Both the position numbers and the translations under genes were made by a program. A model generated the notes under the pieces. It saw only the letters and a program-made list of their open reading frames with translations. It was not told the origin of the DNA and did no database searches. Source: Verrucomicrobiota bacterium (GTDB lineage: Bacteria; Verrucomicrobiota; Verrucomicrobiia; Methylacidiphilales; JBCCWR01). From it: a stretch of DNA of 64,000 nucleotides. Positions 54,207 through 63,500 of the stretch are shown here, piece after piece. The stretch lies in assembly GCA_039192515.1 (NCBI GenBank), contig JBCCXA010000012.1:33328-97327 (forward strand), read 5' to 3'. Each line of letters begins with the position of its first letter. The first letter of the stretch is position 1.

Positions 54207-55505
54207 GTGAAGACGCTTAACTACAAAGATTACAATTTCAAGAGTGAACTCTCATTTCTTGACAGGAGGCCTATTCCCTCCACAAAGCTGGCGCGCACGG
54301 TTAGCACGATTATTCGTAAGGTTTTAAAGGGAGGGGATCGGGCATTGGTTGATATCTGCAATCAATTCAGTGAAGAAGAGTTGGAGGTCTCGGATATCGA
54401 AGTAAAAAGTCGTCCATCCAAACCGAGCGCCAAAATTAGAAAGGCTCTTGAGGAAGCCCATCAAAATATTGTGCGTTTTTCCAGAAGCCAGTTGCCCAAG
54501 AAATGGATAGGTAAAAATACTCAGGGAGCAGAAGTGGGTGAAATTTATAAACCTCTGGAGCGAGTCGGTATTTATGTGCCAGGAGGTACAGCTCCTCTGG
54601 TATCTACAGCTTTGATGACAGTTGCTATTGCAAAAGTAGCGGGTGTGAAGCAAATCGTAGTTTGCTCTCCAGGACCTATCGATCCTGTGATGCACTATGC
54701 CATTATGATGTCGGGTGCAAACGAGGTGTATCAAGTGGGTGGAGCTCAGGCGATTGCTGCCCTAGCGTATGGGACTGAACAAATAAAGCCTGTACTGAAA
54801 GTCTTTGGTCCCGGGAATGCTTATGTAGTGGAAGCGAAGCGTCAGGTTTTTGGCATAGTGGGAGTAGACCTTATCCCAGGCCCCAGTGAAATAGCTGTAG
54901 TAGCTGATGAAACGGCAAACCCCGCTTTTGTGGCTTCGGACCTTCTAGCTCAGGCTGAACACGGACCGGGCAGTTCTATTTACATGATGACTCCCAGTCT
55001 TTCCTTTCTGGAAGCGGTGCAGTTAGAGGTTCAAAAGCAATTGACCGCGCTTTCTCGAAAAGAATATCTAAATGAGACCCTACATAAGGGTTGCTACCTT
55101 ATTTTAACCAGAAATCTTAGCCAAGCTTTGGAAATAGCGGATCAAATTGCTCCCGAGCACTTATCTCTCGTTTGCAGAAAGGCGGATAAATGGGTGAGCA
55201 AGATCTCAAATGCTGGAGCTATTTTCATAGGGCATTATTCTCCAGTGGCTCTAGGAGATTATATGGCTGGACCTAGCCACACCTTACCAACAGGTGGAGC
55301 AGGAAAAGCTTTTCCCGGTCTCATGGTGGAACAGTTTATGAAACGCACCAGTATTGTTTCTTACAACGAAAGAGCTCTTGAAAAATCCTGGAAAACCTTA
55401 GACACGCTTACTTCACTCGAACAAATGGATGCACACAAAGCCTCTGTTAAAATTAGGATGAAAGCTAAGGCTAATAAAAGGCCCAGCGGTCAGGCCAAAA
55501 AATGA
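54207..55505 (+). CDS. hisD: Histidinol dehydrogenase
   Basis: 432 residues, cytoplasmic, final two steps of histidine synthesis. Signatures: ERVGIYVPGGTAPLVST, VFGPGNAYVVEAKR, DLIPGPSEIAVVADETANP, LLAQAEHGPGSS and APEHLSLV, GPSHTLPTGGAG (zinc- and substrate-binding Glu/His residues). GTG at 54207 gives family length. A basic tail (KAKANKRPSGQAKK) is longer than usual. Starts a hisD-hisB-hisH run. Confidence 0.96.
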   Translation: MKTLNYKDYNFKSELSFLDRRPIPSTKLARTVSTIIRKVLKGGDRALVDICNQFSEEELEVSDIEVKSRPSKPSAKIRKALEEAHQNIVRFSRSQLPKKWIGKNTQGAEVGEIYKPLERVGIYVPGGTAPLVSTALMTVAIAKVAGVKQIVVCSPGPIDPVMHYAIMMSGANEVYQVGGAQAIAALAYGTEQIKPVLKVFGPGNAYVVEAKRQVFGIVGVDLIPGPSEIAVVADETANPAFVASDLLAQAEHGPGSSIYMMTPSLSFLEAVQLEVQKQLTALSRKEYLNETLHKGCYLILTRNLSQALEIADQIAPEHLSLVCRKADKWVSKISNAGAIFIGHYSPVALGDYMAGPSHTLPTGGAGKAFPGLMVEQFMKRTSIVSYNERALEKSWKTLDTLTSLEQMDAHKASVKIRMKAKANKRPSGQAKK

Positions 55506-55516
55506 AAGTATAACAA

Positions 55517-56104
55517 ATGAGTCGCAAAGCATCACTAGAACGCAATACCTCAGAGACGAAAATAAAACTTAGCCTAGGCATCGATGGCAAAGGGCAATCC
55601 AAAATCGATACCCGGGTGCCTTTTTTTGATCATATGTTGACTCTCTTTAGTAAACACTCGTTGATTGATCTGGAAGCTATAGCAGATGGCGATGTGGAAG
55701 TGGATTACCATCACACTGTCGAAGATGTAGGAATTGCCTTAGGACAAGCGCTGAAAGTAGCTTTGGGAGATAAGAAAGGTATTCGACGCTATGGATGGGC
55801 GTATGTACCAATGGATGAGACTCTCGTGCGAGTAGTGCTCGATCTCAGTAATCGCTCCTATTTGGAGTATCGTGTAGAGGGCGGAAATCGTATGATTCGA
55901 GACTTCTCTTTGCAGTTGGTCGAAGAATTTATGAGATCAGTAGCTGTTAATGCGGGAATGAACCTCCATATAGAGCTTCTCTATGGTCGTGATGCTCACC
56001 ACATTGCGGAAGCTATTTTCAAGGGCTTAGCCAAAGCGTTAGATTGTGCCTGCCAAGTAGATCCTCGAATTGAGGGAACACCAAGCACCAAAGGAGTTCT
56101 GTGA
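55517..56104 (+). CDS. hisB: Imidazoleglycerol-phosphate dehydratase
   Basis: 195 residues, monofunctional HisB. The metal-binding HHTVED and DAHHIAEA motifs and [11 protein letters not shown] are present; length matches the dehydratase alone, without the phosphatase domain of enteric HisB. Eleven bases after hisD; its TGA overlaps the hisH GTG by four bases. Confidence 0.97.
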   Translation: MSRKASLERNTSETKIKLSLGIDGKGQSKIDTRVPFFDHMLTLFSKHSLIDLEAIADGDVEVDYHHTVEDVGIALGQALKVALGDKKGIRRYGWAYVPMDETLVRVVLDLSNRSYLEYRVEGGNRMIRDFSLQLVEEFMRSVAVNAGMNLHIELLYGRDAHHIAEAIFKGLAKALDCACQVDPRIEGTPSTKGVL

Positions 56105-56724
56105 TTTGCGGGCTTGTCGATTATGGTAGAGGAAATTTATGCAGTGTAGAGAAGGCACTCCACAAGTCCGGAGTAAATGTCAAGCGGCTCACTCAGCCTG
56201 AAGATTTTCTGGAGATAGACCTCGTAGTATTTCCGGGCCAAGGGCATTTTGGGGAGGCTATCCAGCGCATGACGGCTCTTGGTATGGTAGATAGCGTGAA
56301 GCAATGGCTGGTAGATGATAAACCCTTTTTGGGAATCTGCTTGGGTTTCCAATTACTATTTGCTTCCAGTGAAGAGTCACCGGAGGAAGGCTTGGGTTGG
56401 ATTCCTGGTAAGGTGGTGAAATTTTCTACGGACGTTGGAAAAGTACCGCATATGGGGTGGAATCAAGTGGAGTTTCTCGAAAGGAAACATGCACTATTTA
56501 ATAGCTCAAATGGCTCATGCAGTCTTCCCTATTTTTTCCATGTGCACTCTTACTATCCTACAGAAGTTCCTGAAGAGTTTGTGGCATGTCGTACTAGTTA
56601 TGGGATTTCATTTGTTAGTGGTGTGCAGAAGGGCAATGCTTATGCTTATCAATTTCACCCTGAGAAGAGCCAAGAAAATGGGCTAAAGTTATTGGAGAAT
56701 TTTGTCAGTCGCTTTGCCGCTTAG
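56101..56724 (+). CDS. hisH: Imidazole glycerol phosphate synthase glutaminase subunit HisH
   Basis: 207-residue class I glutamine amidotransferase. Nucleophile Cys in [12 protein letters not shown], oxyanion strand [20 protein letters not shown], and the His-Glu of the triad in [12 protein letters not shown]. It supplies ammonia to HisF, which is not in the window. Starts at GTG inside the hisB stop. Confidence 0.96.
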   Translation: MICGLVDYGRGNLCSVEKALHKSGVNVKRLTQPEDFLEIDLVVFPGQGHFGEAIQRMTALGMVDSVKQWLVDDKPFLGICLGFQLLFASSEESPEEGLGWIPGKVVKFSTDVGKVPHMGWNQVEFLERKHALFNSSNGSCSLPYFFHVHSYYPTEVPEEFVACRTSYGISFVSGVQKGNAYAYQFHPEKSQENGLKLLENFVSRFAA

Positions 56725-56748
56725 ATTCCCGCACAACTCTAGTGTTTT

Positions 56749-58764
56749 ATGATAGCGCCGAGATCAAACTGGGGAGATTTAGAAGAGCGAATTCGAGAAA
56801 TGTTTGGACCCAAAGGTTTATTGTCTCGAAGGCCCGAGTTTCAATATCGCGAGCCCCAGCAGCTTATGGCGTGTAGGGTTGCTCGAGCGCTTGAGCAAGA
56901 TAACCATGCACTCGTTGAGGCGGGCACAGGAGTAGGCAAAAGCTTAGCTTATTTGCTGCCTGCTATCACCTTTGCTCACGAGCAGAGTAAAAAAGCCTTG
57001 GTTTCGACGCATACTATCAATTTACAGGAGCAGTTATTTTATAAAGATATTCCCTTAGTTAAGGATTTCGTGCCTTTTGAGTTTGGAGCTGCTTTGCTCA
57101 AAGGTAGGCAAAATTACATTTGTCCCAAGCGTTTAGCGAAGGCAAAAGTTAGCTCAGATGAGCTCTTTGTCAGCAGCGAAGTGGCGGAACTCAATCGCAT
57201 CTATGAATGGTTTCAAAAAACCAAGGATGGAACCCTAAGTGATTTTAGCGTGCAGCCCGAGGCTAAGGTTTGGGCTCAAGTGTGTAGTGAACCTCATATA
57301 TGCACCAGTCGCTCCTGCGGGGATGATGCAAAGTGTTTTTATCAGCAAGCGAGAAAGCGAATCCTGAATGCTCAAGTTGTGGTGATGAATCATCATTTGT
57401 TTTTTACCTATCTCGGAGGCATTGATGACGAGACTCATTCACGTGAGGGTTACCTTTTTCCCAATGATTTTGTGATCTTTGATGAAGCGCATAATGTTGA
57501 AGCGACTGCTGCACGGCATATTGGGCTAAGTGTTTCTTCAGGACAATTTCGGTATCTGTTGCAACGTTTATATCATCCTAGGACCCGTAAAGGTCTTTTA
57601 CCTGCAGTCCGTCAGTCTGCCTTAGAGAAGATGGTTGTAGAATCACTTGATCAGGTAGATCTGTTTTTTGGGCAGTTAGAAAATGCCTGTGAATTTGGCA
57701 GGCGGACTCAAGGTAATGAATTCCGAGTACGCGAGGCGGATATAGTAGATGACTCTCTAAGTTTACCGCTAATGAGATTGAGAGAAAAGTTGCTAGATGT
57801 CTCAGCAGACTTGGATGACAGGGAAATGCAAGCCGAGCTAAAAGACTGCGCACGTCGCTTGGTTGATTTGCGTTCCAGTGTGAGTGATTTTTTGAGCCAG
57901 AAGAATGAGTCATATGTTTATTGGGTAGAGCGCACTGGGCGCGGCTTAGCAAACTTTCAGATGCAGGCTGCACCGGTAGATCTAGCAGAGACATTGCGGC
58001 AGTTGCTCTTTCGTCCAGAGCATGCTTCTATCATGACAAGTGCCACGCTCTCAGTTGGATCTGAAATGAAGTATTTTCAAAAACGCCTGGGAGCTGAAGA
58101 TGCGGAAACACTTCAGGTCGATTCTCCCTTTAATTATGAGGAACAAATGTCTGTCTATGTCCCCAGGCGTTTGCCCGAACCCAAGAACAAAGAAGCTTAT
58201 GAGGAAGCACTTAGTCGATGGGTTGCGCATTTTATAGACAAGACAGGAGGTAAAGCATTTGTGCTTTTCACAAGTTATATTTCCATGTCACGTATAGCGG
58301 AGCATTTGAGAGCTTGGTTTGCAGAAAAGCAAATCAAGCTCCTTGTTCAGGGTGCCGGAAAGTCTAGAGAAAAAATGGTCCAGGAATTCAAAGAAGATGT
58401 GAACTCCGTTTTATTTGGCACCGATAGTTTTTGGCAAGGGATTGATGTGCCAGGTGAGGCTTTAAGTAACGTGATTATCACGCGGTTACCTTTTGCTGTG
58501 CCCAATCACCCTCTTATAGAAGCGAAAATGGAGTTCATTGAATCCCAGGGAGGAAACCCATTCCAGGAGTATTCTTTGCCAGAAGCTATTTTAAAATTTC
58601 GCCAAGGTGTTGGTCGTTTGATTCGCTCTGTTCATGATAGCGGAATTGTCTGTATTCTTGATACTCGCGTGTTGAGTAAGTCCTATGGAAGATATTTTAT
58701 GACGAAGCTTCCCAAGTGCCCGGTGCATATTCTTGATGAAGAGCCAATGCAAGTAATAGGATAA
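56749..58764 (+). CDS. dinG: DinG-family ATP-dependent helicase
   Basis: 671-residue superfamily 2 helicase of the XPD/DinG group. Walker A is ALVEAGTGVGKSLAYLLPA and motif II is DEAH in VIFDEAHNVEA; SATL lies in MTSATLSVGS and motif VI in RQGVGRLIRS. A four-Cys [4Fe-4S] region is visible in NYICPKRL, then CSEPHICTSRSCGDDAKC. It unwinds DNA (R-loops, forks) in the 5'-3' direction. Twenty-four bases after hisH. Confidence 0.93.
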   Translation: MIAPRSNWGDLEERIREMFGPKGLLSRRPEFQYREPQQLMACRVARALEQDNHALVEAGTGVGKSLAYLLPAITFAHEQSKKALVSTHTINLQEQLFYKDIPLVKDFVPFEFGAALLKGRQNYICPKRLAKAKVSSDELFVSSEVAELNRIYEWFQKTKDGTLSDFSVQPEAKVWAQVCSEPHICTSRSCGDDAKCFYQQARKRILNAQVVVMNHHLFFTYLGGIDDETHSREGYLFPNDFVIFDEAHNVEATAARHIGLSVSSGQFRYLLQRLYHPRTRKGLLPAVRQSALEKMVVESLDQVDLFFGQLENACEFGRRTQGNEFRVREADIVDDSLSLPLMRLREKLLDVSADLDDREMQAELKDCARRLVDLRSSVSDFLSQKNESYVYWVERTGRGLANFQMQAAPVDLAETLRQLLFRPEHASIMTSATLSVGSEMKYFQKRLGAEDAETLQVDSPFNYEEQMSVYVPRRLPEPKNKEAYEEALSRWVAHFIDKTGGKAFVLFTSYISMSRIAEHLRAWFAEKQIKLLVQGAGKSREKMVQEFKEDVNSVLFGTDSFWQGIDVPGEALSNVIITRLPFAVPNHPLIEAKMEFIESQGGNPFQEYSLPEAILKFRQGVGRLIRSVHDSGIVCILDTRVLSKSYGRYFMTKLPKCPVHILDEEPMQVIG

Positions 58765-58803
58765 AAGCTTTTCTTGTCTGTTAAGAACATACATCTTAGG
58801 TAA

Positions 58804-59043
58804 ATGGATGATTCGTTAGCTGTATTGAAGGATGCCTTGAAAAATTATATTGATGGCGCTGCTGCTCAAAAATCTGATGATCCCCCAGATTTGAGACCTA
58901 TCTTTGCCGAACTAGATGAGGCAGAAAAACAAGCACTTCCCTTCGCACCGCCAAGGCTAAAGCATTTTCTTGAGGGCAAAAGTTATAAAAAGGCTTATCA
59001 GTTCCTGTGTGGTGGAACTCCTGAAAAAGGAAGCTGCTCCTAA
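58804..59043 (+). CDS. Small hypothetical protein
   Basis: 79 residues, not recognised. Acidic helical N-terminus (MDDSLAVLKDALKNYID), a Pro-rich hinge, and the segment PFAPPRLKHFLEGKSYKKAY that looks conserved in character. Ends CGGTPEKGSCS with two Cys. It sits 16 bases before rsmI and is probably co-transcribed. Codon pattern and spacing support a real gene, but no function is suggested. Confidence 0.6.
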   Translation: MDDSLAVLKDALKNYIDGAAAQKSDDPPDLRPIFAELDEAEKQALPFAPPRLKHFLEGKSYKKAYQFLCGGTPEKGSCS

Positions 59044-59058
59044 GCTCTTCTTCTTTAT

Positions 59059-59736
59059 ATGTCTGGGAAGCTTTATGTTGTAGGCACTCCTATTGGTAAT
59101 TTGGAAGATATTACTTTACGTGCGGTTCGTGTTCTCAAAGAAGTAAATCTCATTGCGGCTGAAGATACCCGACATACTGGAATACTCTTAAAACATTTGC
59201 AAATTTCTTGTCAACAGGTCAGTTATCACAAATTTAATGAAGCACGTCGTAAAGAGGAGTTGTTGGGAACTTTAATGCGTGGAGATAGCATTGCATTAGT
59301 AAGTGATGCTGGTATGCCAGGCGTTTCTGATCCAGGAGAGCGCTTAATTCATGAATGCTTGAGAGAGGAAATTAAAGTAGAAGTTGTTCCGGGTCCATCA
59401 GCAGTTTTGCATGCTCTAGTAGCTTCTGGACTAAAAATGACACCTTTCTATTTTGGTGGCTTTTTACCGGTAAAGAGCGGCGGCAGAAAAAAGGAACTTG
59501 CCGCTGCCCGTGAACGCCATGGCACCAGTATTTATTTTGAATCGCCACATCGCATCATTAAAACCTTAGAAGCTAGTGTGGAAGTCGTTGGTGAAGGACG
59601 AGTCTGTGTTGCCCGAGAATTAACTAAAAAATTTGAAGAAGTTAAGCCGGGAACGCCACAGGAGTTACTGGAATATTTCAACAAGGGCAAAGTTCGCGGC
59701 GAAATTACCTTCCTTGTTGAAGGCTCAAAAGGCTAG
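59059..59736 (+). CDS. rsmI: 16S rRNA 2'-O-methyltransferase RsmI
   Basis: 225 residues of the tetrapyrrole-methylase fold: LYVVGTPIGNLEDITLRAV, AAEDTRHTG, ALVSDAGMPGVSDPGERL, VVPGPSAVLHALVASGL and FYFGGFLPVKSGGRKKEL. It makes the 2'-O-methyl group of C1402 in 16S rRNA. It lacks the C-terminal extension of longer RsmI proteins. The gap after it leads into the Fic pseudogene. Confidence 0.95.
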   Translation: MSGKLYVVGTPIGNLEDITLRAVRVLKEVNLIAAEDTRHTGILLKHLQISCQQVSYHKFNEARRKEELLGTLMRGDSIALVSDAGMPGVSDPGERLIHECLREEIKVEVVPGPSAVLHALVASGLKMTPFYFGGFLPVKSGGRKKELAAARERHGTSIYFESPHRIIKTLEASVEVVGEGRVCVARELTKKFEEVKPGTPQELLEYFNKGKVRGEITFLVEGSKG

Positions 59737-59812
59737 TTGTTACTTCCTCTTTTGTACTTTAACTGTTTTCAAATAGAGCACCATACTCCTAACTTTAAAC
59801 ATACTGTGATTC

Positions 59813-59832
59813 CTTAACCCCGAATGATCATA
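59813..59832 (+). repeat. Short direct repeat, left of the fic pseudogene
   Basis: TTAACCCCGAATGATCAT matches TTGACCCCAGAATGATCTA at 61304-61322 in the same orientation, so the two flank the decayed fic gene at about 1.5 kb spacing. Confidence 0.45.
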
Positions 59833-59976
59833 CTTCTCTATGTGTGTATGTCTTCTATCTTGTTCTTTACAGTGTTAGGTAGTATGAGCAAAAGATCTTG
59901 AAGCGTCCGGAGCTTTTCGTGAAGTAAAAAGTCCATCTTCTTACTTAATGAGCCGATTATATGATACAATTGGCTC

Positions 59977-61085
59977 ATGACCTAAAACTGGGAAAAGAAA
60001 GATTAGTCGAAATTTAAGTATGATCTGGGTGAAACTCAAGATCTACTCTTCGCCTATTCTGAAAAAATTGGGTACATCACGGGTCTGTTGGAAGCTCTTC
60101 CCAATAATTTACAATCAGAGATGATTATCAGCATGATGGTCATGGAAACTGTTAAAACTTCTGAAATCGAAGGGGAATATCTCAGCCGTGAAGATGTTAT
60201 GTCTTCTATTCGAAATCAACTTGATCTTAATCCTAAGATTATTTCTGTAAGAGACAAGCGTGCGCAGACAATCGCTGAACTCATGGTGGCAGTTCGGAAA
60301 GATTTCTCAAAAAAGCTTTCTCAGAGAATGCTGTTTTCGTGGCATCAAATGCTTATGAAAGGAAATTGTATGATCAAGGCATGAGCCTGGAGAAAACATT
60401 CGGATGCGATGCAAGTGGTCTCTGGATCTATTGGTAAAGAAAAAATTCATTTTGAAGCGCCTCCATCAGAGCGAATTCCTGCTGAAATGAAAGCTTTTAT
60501 TGAGTGGTTCAATCAAACCAGCCCTGAGGGAAAATCGCCTATCAAGAGAGGCCCTGCCCGATCTGCAATGGTTCATCTTTATTTTGAAACCATACATCCT
60601 TTTGAAGAGGGCAATGGTAGAATAGGACGCACTCTTTCTGAGATGGTTTTGTCCCAAGAAATGGAACGTCCTATTTTATTAAGTTTATCACCAACCGTAG
60701 AAGCTAACAAAAAATCTTATTATGAAGCTTTAATGGAAGGGCAGCGATCCAATGAAATAAGCAGTTGGATTTATTACTTTATAAAAACTGTTTTGGACGC
60801 TCAAGTCGAGGCTTAGAAGCAAGTTGAATTTACTCTCAAAAAAGCCAAGTTTTGTGACCGAGTTGAAAGTCAGTTAAATCCACGTCAGATGAAAGTCGTT
60901 GAGTGTATGTTTGATGAAGGACCAGATGGGTTTGAAGGTGGCATGAGTCCCCAAAATATATCGCTATTGCCAAAACAACCAAGGCAACAGCAACCCGCGA
61001 CTTACAAGACCTCACTAAAAAACAAATATGCATTCAGCAAGGTGCAGGTCGTAGTGCACGCTATTGCTTGCACTTGGAAGTGTGA
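59977..61085 (+). pseudogene. Decayed Fic-family gene (DUF4172 N-terminus)
   Basis: Reading frame 1 from ATG 59977 gives MT, stop, NWEKKD, stop, then SKFKYDLGETQDLLFAYSEK, which reads through as a DUF4172/Fic protein. Stops in frame: TAA 59983 (Tyr expected), TAG 60004 (Trp expected), TGA 60382 (Gly expected, before AWRKHSDAMQVVSG) and TAG 60814 (Glu expected, between DAQVEA and KQVEFTLKKAKF). Near 60945-60955 one base is lost; the shifted frame continues KYIAIAKTTKATATRDLQDL to a TGA at 61083. The Fic site HPFEEGNGRIGR is intact. Fic enzymes transfer AMP to proteins. Three different stop codons exclude simple recoding; this is a recent pseudogene. Confidence 0.85.
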
Positions 61086-61149
61086 TTACTCACTTTTTTA
61101 TCAGATGAATATTTGTATCTGCACATCTACATCTAAAGGATTCTTTTTT

Positions 61150-61322
61150 ATCACGTTCTGGGGTTAGATAGAACAGTCCATTACATTTTGAGCATTCTCA
61201 TAAACTCTCAGGATTTTTAAAATTTGACACGACAGATTCAAAATCTTTTTTATCAATAGAAGCTCACTCATTGTCATGTGCTGCCGCATATATTTGCCAT
61301 TATTTGACCCCAGAATGATCTA
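61150..61322. mobile_element. Short inverted-repeat-bounded element (MITE-like), right of fic
   Basis: ACGTTCTGGGGTTAGATA at about 61153 and its near complement TATTTGACCCCAGAATGAT (61301-61319) bound ~170 AT-rich bases with no coding frame. The right end also matches the left repeat at 59813. The arrangement looks like a small non-autonomous element or remnant; no transposase is present. Confidence 0.4.
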
Positions 61323-61740
61323 ATGCTTTGCTTATGGCATTGTATAAATCTTTTTTATTTTGAAGGCAAGCTCAGTTAGTAAGCTGACCTGAACTTCCAT
61401 TCGTTTACGGAATGGGCTTTGCCAAGTTGTTCGAAAACTTAGATTTGCTGGAACTTTTTCGTAATTATTGGAGGCAATAGAGGAAGTAGGCCAGAGATTG
61501 GTTAGCAAGGTGGAAACCCATAGCGGATGAAAAAGACGTTTCATATGTCGCAGAAACATGCGGAGTTTACTCTAAAATTGGATTGTGGTTTAAATCGAAA
61601 TCAACGCCTGAACTGACAAGCGTGCCGTCTTGAATTGGCTTGGAGGGAGAATACCTTCAGGTAGATTTTTATCCTCGAATAATCGAAACATGTTCTTAGA
61701 ATATTATTTTGAAAATTTTTACTGGTTGATAAATGGTCTA
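61323..61740. other. Intergenic region without supported gene
   Basis: About 420 bases. A minus-strand open frame (61332-61559) has no recognisable domain and unusual composition, and is not called. Nothing else was seen. Confidence 0.4.
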
Positions 61741-62553
61741 ATGACTAATCGCATGCTTATACTATTCGCTTTTGTACTCACAGCATTTAGGGTATCACTC
61801 TTTGCTAGTTCCTCGATCACTATTGGAGGAGTCACGGTTGAAGCTGGACAAGGTGTCGCAATGTGCAAAGTCCCGTTGCCTGAAGCAATTACAAAGAAAA
61901 TCAAAGATAAGAAACGAACGCATAAGGAGGTTAAAATTGGTATTAGCTTGCCTGAGGATTTTGATACCAGTAAACCTCAGAAATATCTCTTCGTAGCGAT
62001 TCCTGTGAACAAACCCCAAGACCTCGATAAAGGGAATATACATGCCATAAAATCTTTCCAGCGTGAGGCAGGTCCCTTGGGTTGGACTGTCTTTGCGATT
62101 GATTCGGATATGGGTTACCCTGATGGCGAGCAGTTTGAACAGATAACATCTTTTGGCTTAGAGGTCATGGAAGAAGCTATTCCCGCTTTTTCTGACTCTA
62201 TCTTTGCTACGGCGGGGCATTCTGGGGGAGCTAAAAATTCTGCCTACAGCAGTGGGGCAATCATTAAAAGGAAGTATGAACTGGTCGGCATGTTCATGTC
62301 AGGGTGTAATGAAGATAAGGTTGGCAACTCACAAAAGGAATTCCGGACCGGTAAGTTGGGTTACAGAGAGGTAAAGGTTTTTTTAAGTAGTGGAAAGAAG
62401 GATAAGATTGCCTCTCCCATGGATGTCAAGAGAGTGGCAAAAAGTCTCCATTCTAATGGAATGAAGAATGTTCGTATTGTGTCACATACAGGGGGTCACG
62501 GAATGGAGAAATCTCATATCTCTGAGGCTCTGGAATGGTTTGATAGTGAATAA
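61741..62553 (+). CDS. Secreted alpha/beta-hydrolase-like protein
   Basis: 270 residues from ATG 61741 (or 266 from 61753). N-terminal signal peptide (MTNRMLILFAFVLTAFRVSL, cleavage near FAS). The nucleophile elbow GHSGG sits in ATAGHSGGAKNSAY and a late His in SHTGGHGMEKSHISEAL, with Asp in the KKDKIASP segment; order and spacing fit an alpha/beta hydrolase (esterase/peptidase-like). Lys/Glu-rich early part (KKIKDKKRTHKEVK). The longer frame from 61630 would bury the signal peptide and is rejected. Substrate unknown. Confidence 0.72.
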   Translation: MTNRMLILFAFVLTAFRVSLFASSSITIGGVTVEAGQGVAMCKVPLPEAITKKIKDKKRTHKEVKIGISLPEDFDTSKPQKYLFVAIPVNKPQDLDKGNIHAIKSFQREAGPLGWTVFAIDSDMGYPDGEQFEQITSFGLEVMEEAIPAFSDSIFATAGHSGGAKNSAYSSGAIIKRKYELVGMFMSGCNEDKVGNSQKEFRTGKLGYREVKVFLSSGKKDKIASPMDVKRVAKSLHSNGMKNVRIVSHTGGHGMEKSHISEALEWFDSE

Positions 62554-62735
62554 TTACTGAGCTTTTGAGCCGATCAACTCAATCAATCAACTTCGAGTAT
62601 TTCCCGGGTCTCATCTATTAGGAGAACTGATTAGAGATTATAGTATTTTCGACTTAAGTTAATTTAAATTCATATATTGTAATATCTATACATATATGTT
62701 GCATTTTGTGGATAGCTAAGTTATATTGAAAGGGT

Positions 62736-63500
62736 ATGGCAAATTTTATAGGTATGGCCTTTTGGCCTAGAGAAAAGTACCTATTGCTACAGGATGTAAT
62801 GGCCACTATCGAAGATAGTGAGATATTTTTTGTAGGGGGTAGCGATACGGAGGATTTAGCGGCTGCCATGTGGGCTGACGTGTTAGTCGCACATGGCAGT
62901 TCTCCAGGGCCCTCTTTTCTTGATTATATGACTGGCTTAATGCAGGAGAAAGGGCCAATCCCTATTATCGTTATGGGTGAACCAGGGCAGTGGATGAAGC
63001 AAGTCTTACGATTCAGGGGCCTAGATATTCAATATTTGTCCGAAAGCTGCCAGTTTGAAGATATCAGGGGATCCGTTCGAAAGAAGATTACGGCACTCGC
63101 GAATGGACCGAGAACCAGTGACTTCAAGCCAATTGTCGAAAGAAGGTTTCGCAGGCCGACGCGCGGTTTTTTATCATCCGGTATAATACTTATTCAAGAT
63201 TTGATCAAAACACTTATCAATAAGAATTGGTCTGGGCGAGTGGAGATTTTGAACGAAGATAGCTATGAATTAGGAATAATTTATATGCAACAGGGTGTCC
63301 TAGTTCACGCGGAAACGGACAGCTCACAAGGGGAGGCTGCATGTTATGATATGCTTTCTTGGAAACGCAGTAATTATCAGTTTGCCAAAGAAGAGTCTCT
63401 TTCAGTTCGAACCATTCACTCAAGTTGGAAGCAAATTCTGCTGGATAAGAAGATACAGAACTCTTATGAATCCATTAGCGAACTATACGCTTGCGTTTAG
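62736..63500 (+). CDS. DUF4388 (PATAN-like) protein with degenerate receiver-like N-terminus
   Basis: 254 residues. The N-terminal ~120 residues have the alternating beta/alpha look of a receiver (IFFVGGSDTEDLAAAMWADV, IPIIVMGEPGQW) but lack the acidic pocket, so phosphorylation is unlikely. The C-terminal ~110 residues match DUF4388: LIKTLINKNWSGRVEILNED, then GIIYMQQGVLVHAETDSSQG and a following W. DUF4388/PATAN domains occur in bacterial signalling proteins, often beside gliding, two-component or chemosensory genes. It stands alone with long gaps both sides. Confidence 0.75.
   Translation: MANFIGMAFWPREKYLLLQDVMATIEDSEIFFVGGSDTEDLAAAMWADVLVAHGSSPGPSFLDYMTGLMQEKGPIPIIVMGEPGQWMKQVLRFRGLDIQYLSESCQFEDIRGSVRKKITALANGPRTSDFKPIVERRFRRPTRGFLSSGIILIQDLIKTLINKNWSGRVEILNEDSYELGIIYMQQGVLVHAETDSSQGEAACYDMLSWKRSNYQFAKEESLSVRTIHSSWKQILLDKKIQNSYESISELYACV

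Noticed and set aside
61332..61559. Minus-strand open frame of 75 residues
   Set aside because: No domain, signal peptide or ribosome site; sits in decayed DNA beside the fic pseudogene.
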